Of a stretch of DNA of 52,969 bases, positions 1 through 7,693 are shown in pieces. The notes under the pieces are model-generated. The model made no database searches. It was not told the origin of the DNA and saw only the letters and a program-made list of their open reading frames with translations. The number at the start of each line of letters is the position of its first letter. Position 1 is the stretch's first letter. Source of the DNA: Cystobacterineae bacterium (GTDB taxonomy: Bacteria; Myxococcota; Myxococcia; Myxococcales; Myxococcaceae); assembly GCA_009782175.1 (NCBI GenBank), contig WRKR01000019.1, positions 1 through 52,969 on the forward strand, written 5' to 3'. A program made the translations under genes and the position numbers.

Positions 1-997
1 TAACGGTGAAGGTTCTGCTGTTGGCTTCGGTGCTGCTCGCCACTTGGAAACTCAGTCCGGTGACGGGGCCTATGGCCAGCTGCACGCTGTTGGCATCGGC
101 CGCGCTGTCAAAGCCGGACACCACCACACTCACCGTGGTATAGCGCTCGCTATATGCACCGTTAATGAGAGGTGTGAGCGTGGCTCGGTTGGGGTCCACA
201 GCCGCATTCAAACCAATTTCTCCGAGCCCTGTTATCTGCTGACAAGTGTTGTTTGTGGTGTTGCACACTTCTGTTGCATTGTCGCAGCAGTTGTTGCCGC
301 AAAGGGTTTCATTGTTGCCGCAGGTGGGCCCTGTTATCTGCTGACAGGTGTTGTTTGTGGTGTTGCACACCTCTGTTGCATTGTCGCAGCAGTTGTTGCC
401 GCAAAGGGTTTCATTGTTGCCGCAGGTGAGCCCTGTTATCTGCTGACAAGTGTTGTTTGTGGTGTTGCACACCTCTGTTGCATTGTCGCAGCAGTTGTTG
501 CCGCAAAGGGTTTCATTGTTGCCGCAGGTGAGCCCTGTTATGGGCTGACAAGTGTTGTTTGTGGTGTTGCACACCTCTGTTGCATTGTCGCAGCAGTTGT
601 TGCCGCAGAGGGTTTCATTGTTGCCGCACGCGTTGACTGTATTGGGCACACAATTGCCTTCCGCATTGCAGGTGCCGTTGCCATTGTCACAGGCATCACC
701 TTCATTGAGTCCGTCGCACGGCATAGGCGAGGGGGCTATTTGGCAGGAGCGTATGCCGCTTTCTTCTATGCAGCTTTCGCCCTCATTCGCGCAAAAATCC
801 CCGCCATCTTCACAGGCAACCAGCAAAGTTAATGCCCTGCAAGTGCCCTCCTCGCAAATGCCGTTGCCATTGTCGCAGGTGCTGCCTCTGGTTTTTCCTT
901 CGCACTCGGAGGGCTCCACAACAATACCGCCCCCCTTATCACAGGCCATGCCCATGGCCACCACAAGCCCCAAACCCCATAACTTCCATATTTTCAT
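1..997 (-). CDS. Cys-rich repeat lipoprotein, C-terminus cut by window edge
   Basis: Reading starts at the ATG at 997-995, preceded by a GGGAG ribosome site, and stays open to base 1, so the gene is truncated by the window (at least 332 residues). The N-terminus is a lipoprotein signal peptide ending in GMAC, so the mature protein is probably lipid-anchored at the cell surface or in the periplasm. Then come Cys-rich segments (NGNGIC, NGNGTC) and four near-identical 34-residue repeats at 226-633, each with the Cys pattern C-x6-C-x3-CC-x6-C-x6-C. A Cys-free tail follows. The start and early Cys block resemble the 10128-13712 protein, so the two are probably paralogs. Function unknown; adhesion or surface display would be a guess. 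The upstream intergenic region has a G10/A9 homopolymer junction. Confidence 0.85.
   Translation of the reverse strand, partial: MKIWKLWGLGLVVAMGMACDKGGGIVVEPSECEGKTRGSTCDNGNGICEEGTCRALTLLVACEDGGDFCANEGESCIEESGIRSCQIAPSPMPCDGLNEGDACDNGNGTCNAEGNCVPNTVNACGNNETLCGNNCCDNATEVCNTTNNTCQPITGLTCGNNETLCGNNCCDNATEVCNTTNNTCQQITGLTCGNNETLCGNNCCDNATEVCNTTNNTCQQITGPTCGNNETLCGNNCCDNATEVCNTTNNTCQQITGLGEIGLNAAVDPNRATLTPLINGAYSERYTTVSVVVSGFDSAADANSVQLAIGPVTGLSFQVASSTEANSRTFTV
226..633 (-). repeat. Four tandem 102-bp coding repeats
   Basis: Units begin at about 226, 328, 430 and 532 with an exact 102-bp period (34 codons). They differ at only a few bases, such as the ctgctgac/gggctgac variant in the last unit. 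They encode the C-x6-C-x3-CC repeats of the truncated lipoprotein. The high DNA identity suggests recent expansion or ongoing recombination. Confidence 0.9.
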
Positions 998-1120
998 TCT
1001 GTTTTCTCCCTGAAACGCCATTGTTAAGTTTTTTGTCATTGCCATGACGAGGAGGACAGAACATGCTTTTTTTAAATATTGCAAGGGAAAGGGGACATAC
1101 TTTGGGACACACCAGAGCCA

Positions 1121-1139
1121 CCCCCCCCCCAAAAAAAAA
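1121..1139. repeat. C10-A9 homopolymer junction between divergent genes
   Basis: Ten C followed by nine A lie between the lipoprotein (start 997, minus) and lipA (start 1258, plus), about 124 bp upstream of the lipoprotein start. Such tracts are prone to slipped-strand changes. A role in expression is inference only. Confidence 0.6.
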
Positions 1140-1257
1140 CTGTGGAGCTACGACCCTTGCTGTGTACGAGAGGGAGGTGGTCTGGCTTTGGCGCATAGAG
1201 GGTGGAAGAAAGCTGCTTTTGTTTGACGCTCCAGCGCCAAGCCCATAAAGCTTAAGG

Positions 1258-2190
1258 ATGGCTACCTCCCACCGCTTGTCGGCCCCTGCTGCCGGCCCTG
1301 TTGCCGGCCCCAAGCCCCCCTGGCTGAAGGTAGGCCTCCCCCGGGGCGCCACCTATGCCTATGTTAAGGGCTTATTGGCCCAAACCCGTCTGGCCACCGT
1401 ATGCGAAAACTCCCGCTGCCCCAACCTGAGTGAGTGTTGGAGCAGCGGAACCGCCACCGTTTTGTTAATGGGGGAAATATGCACGAGGGCCTGCAAGTTT
1501 TGCCACATCGCCGTAGGCGTGCCGGCCCCTCTGGATGAGGGGGAGCCGGAGGCCTTGGCGCAGGCGGTGAAAGCCTTGTCCCTGCGTTATGTGGTGGTGA
1601 CTTCTGTGGACAGGGATGATCTACCCGATGGTGGGGCGGCCCACTTTGCGCGCGCCATTGGAGCGCTGCGCAAGGAGAGCCCCCACACTTTGGTAGAAGT
1701 ATTAATTCCCGACTTTCAGGGCAACACAGAGCATTTGGCCATGGTGGCGAGGGCCAGGCCGACGGTGGCGGCCCACAACCTGGAAACAGTAGAGCGGCTG
1801 ACGCCCTCCGTGAGGGACAGGCGGGCGGGCTATGGCCAGTCTCTGGAGGTGCTGCGTTTTTTGAAGCAGCAAGGGCTATATACGAAAAGCTCCCTCATGC
1901 TGGGCCTGGGGGAAACAGAGGAGGAAGTGGAGGCGGCCATGGAGGACTTGCGCGCAGCAGGCGTAGACGTGCTGACTTTGGGGCAATATTTGCAGCCTTC
2001 ACCCAGGCACCTGGCGGTGCAGCGCTTTATAACCCCTGAGGCTTTTGAGGGCTATGCACGCTTGGGCAAGGCATTGGGCTTCCTCTATGTGGCCTCAGGC
2101 CCACTGGTACGCTCCAGCTATAAGGCGGCTGAGTTTTTTATGCAGGGCCTTGTAGCCCCACCCCATGAGGCCTGTGATGGTGCCGCCTGA
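1258..2190 (+). CDS. lipA: Lipoyl synthase (radical SAM)
   Basis: LipA inserts two sulfurs into protein-bound octanoyl groups to make the lipoyl cofactor of 2-oxoacid dehydrogenases and the glycine cleavage system. The 310-residue protein shows the auxiliary cluster motif CENSRCPNLSEC, which binds the sacrificial 4Fe-4S cluster, the radical SAM motif CTRACKFC, and the C-terminal RSSY motif (VRSSYKA) typical of the family. Length is normal. The ATG at 1258 follows an AAGG element at close spacing, and the N-terminal 20 residues are Ala/Pro-rich with no clear function. No lipB lies next to it; a 285-bp repeat-containing gap follows. Confidence 0.97.
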   Translation: MATSHRLSAPAAGPVAGPKPPWLKVGLPRGATYAYVKGLLAQTRLATVCENSRCPNLSECWSSGTATVLLMGEICTRACKFCHIAVGVPAPLDEGEPEALAQAVKALSLRYVVVTSVDRDDLPDGGAAHFARAIGALRKESPHTLVEVLIPDFQGNTEHLAMVARARPTVAAHNLETVERLTPSVRDRRAGYGQSLEVLRFLKQQGLYTKSSLMLGLGETEEEVEAAMEDLRAAGVDVLTLGQYLQPSPRHLAVQRFITPEAFEGYARLGKALGFLYVASGPLVRSSYKAAEFFMQGLVAPPHEACDGAA

Positions 2191-2309
2191 AACAACAACA
2201 TTACTCCCTCGATGATGCTTTTGTCATGGGGGTTTGGCCTGTTCCATTCAGAACCAGAAACACTATAGCCGCCTTTGATGGTTATTTCGGCACCTGGCTT
2301 TTGGATATA

Positions 2310-2338
2310 TATAAAACATATAAAACATATAAAACATA
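2310..2338. repeat. Short 10-bp tandem repeat (tataaaacat)
   Basis: About three copies of a 10-bp AT-rich unit lie in the lipA-permease gap. With the next array this fills most of the non-coding stretch. No gene is seen here. Confidence 0.8.
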
Positions 2339-2378
2339 CAGGAATGAAATTTTGTTTTGTGAAATGGGTTTAAAAATG

Positions 2379-2452
2379 TCTATATTTGCCTGAATATGCC
2401 TGAATATGCCTGAATATGCCTGAATATGTCTATATTTGCCTGAACATGCCTA
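2379..2452. repeat. 10-bp tandem repeat array (tgaatatgcc)
   Basis: Four consecutive 10-bp units (tgaatatgcc, last one tgaatatgtc) at 2391-2430 are bracketed by two copies of a tgtctatatttgcctgaa-type sequence. The 10-bp period matches about one helical turn. It lies just downstream of the 3' end of the permease gene (minus strand). Confidence 0.8.
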
Positions 2453-2475
2453 TTGTGCTCAGGGGTTTTGGCGAC

Positions 2476-4413
2476 TCAAAAGGGAAACAACAAGGGCAAG
2501 GCCACCATCATTACCACGCCTAAAACCACCTGTAGAGGCAAGCCCACCTTGACATAGTCAATGAAGCGATAGCGGCCTGCGGACATGACAAGCGCATTGG
2601 GGGGTGTGGAGAAGGAGCTCGCAAAGCACATGCTGGCGGCAATGGTGACGGCAAACATGAAGGGATAGGGGCTGACTTCCATTTTTTGAGCAGAAAGCAT
2701 GGCAATGGGCGCAAACAAGGCAGCCGTTGCCGTATTGCTGATGAAGAAAGTCAACAGAGAAGTCAGCACATAAACACCCGCCAACAGGGCCCGGGGGCCA
2801 TAATCACCCAAAGACGAGGTTAAACCGGTGGCAATAATGGAGGAAATTCCCGTTTTTTCGAGCGCAACAGCCATGGGCAGCATGGAGCCAAAAAGCACCA
2901 CACTTTCCCAGCTGATGGTTTTATAGGCCGCTTCCACGTTGCGAAAGCAACCTGTCAGAATGGTGAGCAAAGCAGCAGCCATCACCGCTGCCACCGTGGG
3001 CACAATGTCAAAAACCATGGCCAACACCATGCCCAGCATGATCAGCGCGGCAATGGGTGCTTTATGGTCCAAGGTCAGCTTGGAGGCCTCTTCTAAAGGT
3101 TGCCCCACCACCACCCACTCGGAGGTTTTTTCGCTCAGGCGTGCAATTTTTCCCCATTCTCCTTGGATCAACAACACATCCCCCGAGTGCATCACCTCAT
3201 CTTTCAAGTCCTGAAGGATATATTTGTTGCCACGCTGTATCCCCAAAATGTTAATGGTATATTTCTCTCTAAATCCTGATTTTTTAACGGGTTGGTTGAT
3301 CAGCTTTGAATTGGAGAGCAGCACCACTTCAGCCATGCCTATGGTGTCAAACCTTAAGTGTCCCGAAAAAGCAGGGGGGGAGGATTGTGCTTCCACCTGC
3401 CCTTCAGTTTGTTGTGCGTCCATCAAACTCAGCTTGTTTTCCTGGACAAAGGCTTGGATGCGATCGAACTCTCCCAAGAGATAGAGGACATCGTTTTCAA
3501 GAATAAGGGTTTTGGCATCCGCTATTTTCTGGTGCACAGGGTTGAGGAAGGATTTTTGGGCCTGAATTCTTCTTCTGATCTCCAGAACATTGAGGGCATA
3601 ACGCTGTGAAATTTCAAGCTCTTGCAAGGTTTTTCCGATAATGAAGGAACCTTTAACTGCGCGAACGCGAAAAAGGTTTTGGGCCAGTTGATATTCATTG
3701 GCCAACTCGCTTAAGGACTTGCCTTTTCTTTTGCCGCCCTCCTCATCTCTTTTTTGAGAGAGGAATTTTCTGCACAAAGGAGGCAACATGAGAATGCCCA
3801 CGGTGACGCAGATCAACCCTATGGGCAGGAATGAGAAAAATGACAGCTCCTTATATTCTGCTTTTTTAAGCGCGTCGTTGATGAGCAGGTTGGGAGGTGT
3901 GCCAATCAACGTCATCATCCCTCCCATGCTGCTGGCAAAAGCCAAAGGCATCAACAAACGGCTGGGGTTGGTATGGGCAGCCATGGCCAAACTCACCACG
4001 ATAGGCAGCATGAGCGCCACAGTCCCCGTGTTGCTGATAAACCCGCCAATGGCGGAGGTGACCAACATCACCAGCAAAAAAAGCTTGTTTTCGCTGCCGC
4101 CTCCCAATTTCAGCAGCTTGCTGCTGATGGCTTTGGCAAGCCCTGTTTGAAAAATAGCCCCCCCCACCACAAAGAGGCCCACTATCATAATAACAACAGA
4201 ATTCGAAAAACCCGAAAAAGCTTCTGCCGGCTCGAGAACGCCGGCTAAAATGAGCGTGAGCAACGCGCAAAGCGCAACCAAATCCGCTCTTATTCTTCCA
4301 CTGACAAAGAAGACAATGGCAACAAAAAGCGTGGCAAGCGTAATATAACGATCGATATTGCTCTGTATAATCTCGTAAATAGCGCTCAGAAAGGATGCCT
4401 CCACTTCCTTCAT
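2476..4413 (-). CDS. SLC13/DASS-family permease with two TrkA-C domains
   Basis: This is an inner-membrane transporter of the CitT/ArsB-like superfamily (SLC13), which moves dicarboxylates, sulfate or similar anions with Na+; the substrate cannot be read from sequence. N-terminal membrane segments include the family signature TLIGTPPN (about residue 170). Two soluble TrkA-C (RCK-C) domains follow (about 230-320 and 335-410), then a second membrane half with an SNTATAALFAPI motif and a closing FSTPPNALV motif. The ATG at 4413 (MKEVEASF) gives 645 residues and avoids overlap with the upstream gene. An in-frame TTG at 4494 would overlap that gene's 3' end and is less likely. It lies 29 bp after the lipoprotein gene on the same strand, so co-transcription is plausible. 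Confidence 0.9.
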   Translation of the reverse strand: MKEVEASFLSAIYEIIQSNIDRYITLATLFVAIVFFVSGRIRADLVALCALLTLILAGVLEPAEAFSGFSNSVVIMIVGLFVVGGAIFQTGLAKAISSKLLKLGGGSENKLFLLVMLVTSAIGGFISNTGTVALMLPIVVSLAMAAHTNPSRLLMPLAFASSMGGMMTLIGTPPNLLINDALKKAEYKELSFFSFLPIGLICVTVGILMLPPLCRKFLSQKRDEEGGKRKGKSLSELANEYQLAQNLFRVRAVKGSFIIGKTLQELEISQRYALNVLEIRRRIQAQKSFLNPVHQKIADAKTLILENDVLYLLGEFDRIQAFVQENKLSLMDAQQTEGQVEAQSSPPAFSGHLRFDTIGMAEVVLLSNSKLINQPVKKSGFREKYTINILGIQRGNKYILQDLKDEVMHSGDVLLIQGEWGKIARLSEKTSEWVVVGQPLEEASKLTLDHKAPIAALIMLGMVLAMVFDIVPTVAAVMAAALLTILTGCFRNVEAAYKTISWESVVLFGSMLPMAVALEKTGISSIIATGLTSSLGDYGPRALLAGVYVLTSLLTFFISNTATAALFAPIAMLSAQKMEVSPYPFMFAVTIAASMCFASSFSTPPNALVMSAGRYRFIDYVKVGLPLQVVLGVVMMVALPLLFPF

Positions 4414-4442
4414 AGATAAGGTCGATATAAAATTCAATGCTC

Positions 4443-5738
4443 TTATGGGTCTGGACAATCCCCTATTTGCTCTAAAATTTTTTCTTCTCTCCAAAGCCCT
4501 TGGGCTCCAGAAAGTTTGATTCCAAGAAATCCAAGATCATAACCAAATGAAGCCATATAGGAGGCTCTCGTTTGTTTGCAAACAGGAAAGGCAGGTGTAA
4601 AATCGCTGCCAATTAAAAAGGAAGTTTGAATCCAAGGAACAAGTATATCGTGAAAAACACCTAATTCAACTCGTGGAAACCCTATTCCATAATTGACTGC
4701 AATGTGAGAAGATGCCCCCACTTCAGATTTGTTTTTTGTGATGCTATATTTTCCTTTATTTCCTTGAACATCAACTGTTTTTCCATCATATTTTATTCCT
4801 GTTTCAGAATCATATTTGAAATTTATTGATGTCTGAGAAGAACCATCATAGGGAACAAGACTGTTGAGCAGAACCAACAATTTCAGTCTCAGGAAAACGG
4901 GGATAGGCCCTATCATTTTGGGAATTTCCATGATAACAAAGGGCAACTCCATCGTTACGCTATCTCTGTTGGAGGCTGCTACCGTGAGAGAAAGTGTGAA
5001 TTCACCTTTCAGGTTTTTGTTTTGATTTGAAAATTCTTTAATCTGTGAGTTATTGTATTCAATTTTATTAGAAGAATCAAACGCAGAAATCCTTCCTTCT
5101 GCCATAAACTTCCCTTTGATCTCACCATTAACTTTTTTCGAAACTTCCAGCGTTATATATGCAGAAGTTTTCTCCATTTTCATTGTCAATTCATATTTAT
5201 ATGTTTCTGTTTCAAATTCAAAATTTACTTTGTTTCCTTTTTGAGACGTTGCTGGATATAGCTTGTCTCCCAGTTGGACTCGAATTTGGTTTCTAGAATG
5301 AAGGGAGGCAAAGTTAAAATTCTCAGGGCTAAAATCAACATAAGTTGTCCATTCTATGCTGCCATCCTCAATGAGTTCATCCAAGGTGGCATCAGAAGTT
5401 TCCACAACAATTGCATTGCCTTCTTCGCGAACTTCAAGGACTTTTCTTAATAGGCCACCCTGGGGTTCTCCTTGGATATAGAGCTCTCCATTCATGAGCA
5501 AAATGCTGTCTTTTTTGAGTTTTTTGGCTTTATCGCTCGTGTTTTTGAATGTATAAACATATCCATCTTCGTCCATGGATATGAGATCATCCGTGGACTC
5601 AAAATGGACAGTTTGTTCCGTAAATGTCGCATCAAAAAACCCTTCTGACTTTCCCAAATAGTTATATTCAGAGGCACTTGAGCAAGACAAAAGAAAACAG
5701 CCTGTGATCATCAATATAAAAAAACAAAAATTTTTCAT
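4443..5738 (-). CDS. Lipoprotein of unknown function
   Basis: The 431-residue protein starts with a lipoprotein signal peptide (lipobox LLSC at about residue 19) after a good AGGAAG ribosome site. The mature part is rich in beta-strand-like alternating patterns, Thr, Ser and charged residues, with no motif I recognise. The C-terminal 100 residues have aromatic/glycine strands (YGIGFPRVELGVF, ASFGYDLGFLGIKL) that could belong to a small barrel. The SLC13-type permease gene follows 29 bp later on the same strand. Codon use is more AT-rich than lipA. Function unknown. Confidence 0.8.
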   Translation of the reverse strand: MKNFCFFILMITGCFLLSCSSASEYNYLGKSEGFFDATFTEQTVHFESTDDLISMDEDGYVYTFKNTSDKAKKLKKDSILLMNGELYIQGEPQGGLLRKVLEVREEGNAIVVETSDATLDELIEDGSIEWTTYVDFSPENFNFASLHSRNQIRVQLGDKLYPATSQKGNKVNFEFETETYKYELTMKMEKTSAYITLEVSKKVNGEIKGKFMAEGRISAFDSSNKIEYNNSQIKEFSNQNKNLKGEFTLSLTVAASNRDSVTMELPFVIMEIPKMIGPIPVFLRLKLLVLLNSLVPYDGSSQTSINFKYDSETGIKYDGKTVDVQGNKGKYSITKNKSEVGASSHIAVNYGIGFPRVELGVFHDILVPWIQTSFLIGSDFTPAFPVCKQTRASYMASFGYDLGFLGIKLSGAQGLWREEKILEQIGDCPDP

Positions 5739-6011
5739 GGTTGCTTCCTGTTGAATACAGGGTGGAAGACACGCTCATTAAAACAAGCCGGAAACTCAAA
5801 ACAAAAAAGGCTTGGCCCCTGGGCCCCATCCTCTATGAGGCGCTCGCGCCAACAAAATGTTACGTGGCCGCTCCATAGGGGCCCGAAAAAGCCCCTCTAA
5901 AAAGGGCGGGAGCCCCCCGCTTTAATAAGCATAATCCGCTTATTTTATTTTGTTTTTCTAAAACAACCGCCTGCAGAGCGCATCCTTGTTGTCGCGTGGG
6001 GAGCGACCCTT
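5739..6011. other. Intergenic region with a GGGCCCC inverted repeat
   Basis: No gene is seen. GGGCCCC at 5821-5827 pairs with GGGGCCC at 5878-5884, enclosing about 50 bp. A smaller CCC/GGG hairpin follows near 5893-5910. These could end transcription of the L,D-transpeptidase gene (minus strand), but no clear U-tract is present. Confidence 0.4.
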
Positions 6012-6635
6012 TTAGGGCAAAATTTCCACTTCGGTGCCCAAGGGAATTTTTTCAAACAGCAGCTTCATATCGGGGTTGTCGAGTGCGACACAGCCGGCTG
6101 TCCAGTCATAGCCCTCGGAAGCGCCTCCTCCGTGGATGAAAATTTCCCCGCCGAGGGGCGTGTTGGAAGGTGGTTTCAGCTTCTGGGCATGTGCCGACAT
6201 GAGTTTGTTATATTGGGCTTTGCTTATCTGCTTTTCAGCGAGGGCTCGCTGAAGGTCGTGTTGCTCCGGATAGCTTAGCCCCAAAGAGAGATAGAATTGG
6301 CTTTTGGAATTTTTGACACGCACATAATAAACCCCTTCGGGCGTTTTGCCGTCCCCTTGGCGCAACTTGGTCCCTTCAGGCTCTGGCCCCAAAACAATTT
6401 TGAAGCCGTGGATTTTTTTCCCATCCGCAAACACCTCCAGCTTGCGTGCCGCCTTGTGGACAAAAATTTTAAACATAGGTGTTTGCACCGAAGCACCTGG
6501 CGAGCGAGTTTGAGTTGTATGCGCTTGAGTTGAGCCCACTTGAGGCGCCGTGGCCTGAGGCTGAGTTAAATGAGCAACCCCCAGCGCCTCTGAGAAAAAA
6601 TACACGCTCAAAAACAGCCACTTTAAAACCCGCAT
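6012..6635 (-). CDS. Periplasmic L,D-transpeptidase (YkuD domain)
   Basis: L,D-transpeptidases form 3-3 cross-links in peptidoglycan or attach proteins to it, using a catalytic Cys. The protein has an N-terminal hydrophobic signal (MRVLKWLFLSVYFF), a Thr/Gln/Ala-rich linker to about residue 50, then the YkuD domain. The active site reads IFIHGGGASEGYDWTAGC, with the conserved His and the nucleophile in TAGC. The 207-residue length fits the short YafK/ErfK type. The ATG at 6635 follows AGAGGA at good spacing; an upstream TTG at 6656 lacks such a site. It diverges from aqpZ. Confidence 0.9.
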   Translation of the reverse strand: MRVLKWLFLSVYFFSEALGVAHLTQPQATAPQVGSTQAHTTQTRSPGASVQTPMFKIFVHKAARKLEVFADGKKIHGFKIVLGPEPEGTKLRQGDGKTPEGVYYVRVKNSKSQFYLSLGLSYPEQHDLQRALAEKQISKAQYNKLMSAHAQKLKPPSNTPLGGEIFIHGGGASEGYDWTAGCVALDNPDMKLLFEKIPLGTEVEILP

Positions 6636-6838
6636 CCGAAATTCCTCTTGAGGCAAACACAGCGCTTATCTACCCCTATAGGCCAGTTTGCCCCTACATG
6701 TATGGTATTTTTTAGAGCGGTTTCCATGGAGGCTCTGGATATTCCCGTTGAGGTTGAGTATTTGTTGGCCTCGTTGGGGGGGAGGAGAGGGGGCTGAGGG
6801 TTCTGCTGAATTTTTACTCGCAGTTCGAGACAACTTTT

Positions 6839-7528
6839 ATGAATATGAGCAAAAAATTGTTTGCTGAGTTTTTGGGTACTTTTTGGCTTGTGTTTGGCGG
6901 TTGTGGAAGCGCTATTTTCGCAGCAACTCACATTGGCTATGTTGGTGTTTCTGCGGCATTCGGCCTCACGGTGCTTTCCATGGCCTATGCGGTGGGCCAT
7001 GTTTCAGGCGGGCACTTCAACCCGGCTGTTACGCTTGGGCTTGTGGCAGGTGGGCGTTTTCGCGCGGCGGAATCCATTCCTTATATTGTTGCTCAGCTGG
7101 TGGGCGCCGTTGTGGCTGGAGGCTGTTTGTGGCTTATTGCCAGCGGAAAGGAAGGGTTCAGCGCCGTTGATGGTTTTGCCTCCAATGGTTATGGCGAGTA
7201 TTCGCCCGGTGGATATGGTTTGCTTGCCGTGTTGCTTGCCGAAGTTGTGCTCACCGCCTTTTTCCTCATTGTCATCCACGGCGCCACCGACAAGCGTGCC
7301 CCGGCCGGCTTTGCCCCCATTGCCATCGGCTTGGTTTTAGCGCTCATTCACCTTATCTCCATTCCCATCAGCAACACCTCTGTCAACCCTGCCCGAAGCA
7401 CCGGTGTCGCCTTCTTTCAAGGAGGTTGGGCTTTGCAACAATTGTGGCTTTTCTGGCTGGCCCCCATTTTGGGCGCCATTTTGGGTGGACTGGCCTATCG
7501 CCTGTTTTTGGAGAAAAAAGAGTCCTAA
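6839..7528 (+). CDS. aqpZ: Aquaporin Z
   Basis: This inner-membrane water channel has both NPA boxes (HFNPAVT and SVNPARS) that form the pore half-helices, six predicted membrane segments and a normal length of 229 residues. The NPARS Arg is the selectivity-filter Arg expected of water-specific channels rather than glycerol facilitators. Start codons at 6839 (MNMSKK) and 6845 (MSKK) are both possible; the upstream SD signal is weak. The gene stands alone, 165 bp before the S46 peptidase on the same strand. Confidence 0.95.
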   Translation: MNMSKKLFAEFLGTFWLVFGGCGSAIFAATHIGYVGVSAAFGLTVLSMAYAVGHVSGGHFNPAVTLGLVAGGRFRAAESIPYIVAQLVGAVVAGGCLWLIASGKEGFSAVDGFASNGYGEYSPGGYGLLAVLLAEVVLTAFFLIVIHGATDKRAPAGFAPIAIGLVLALIHLISIPISNTSVNPARSTGVAFFQGGWALQQLWLFWLAPILGAILGGLAYRLFLEKKES

Positions 7529-7693
7529 CTCAGCAGGGGGGGCTTTGGGCCCACGCCATTTGGTTTTGGGGTGTGTTCAAAATAAATTGGCATTTTTATG
7601 GTTTTTTGCCATGCATGCAGCTGTCCCATGGCGGGGAAAAGCTCCACGTGGACTGAAGGAAGCTTGCTGCAAAAAATGGAGGAAAAGCTGCGT

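Noticed and set aside
226-633. CRISPR-like regular repeats
   Set aside because: The whole 102-bp unit is conserved, without variable spacers, and is coding.
44-832. Plus-strand frame with repeats of Cys-Tyr-Leu-Leu type
   Set aside because: It is the antisense of the 102-bp Cys-rich coding repeats; the minus strand has a signal peptide, an SD and sensible domains.
2391-2430. Iteron-type replication origin
   Set aside because: Only four 10-bp units, no initiator gene nearby and a chromosomal setting.
4413-4494. Longer N-terminus of the SLC13 permease
   Set aside because: It needs a TTG start inside the upstream gene and adds a basic segment with no family support.
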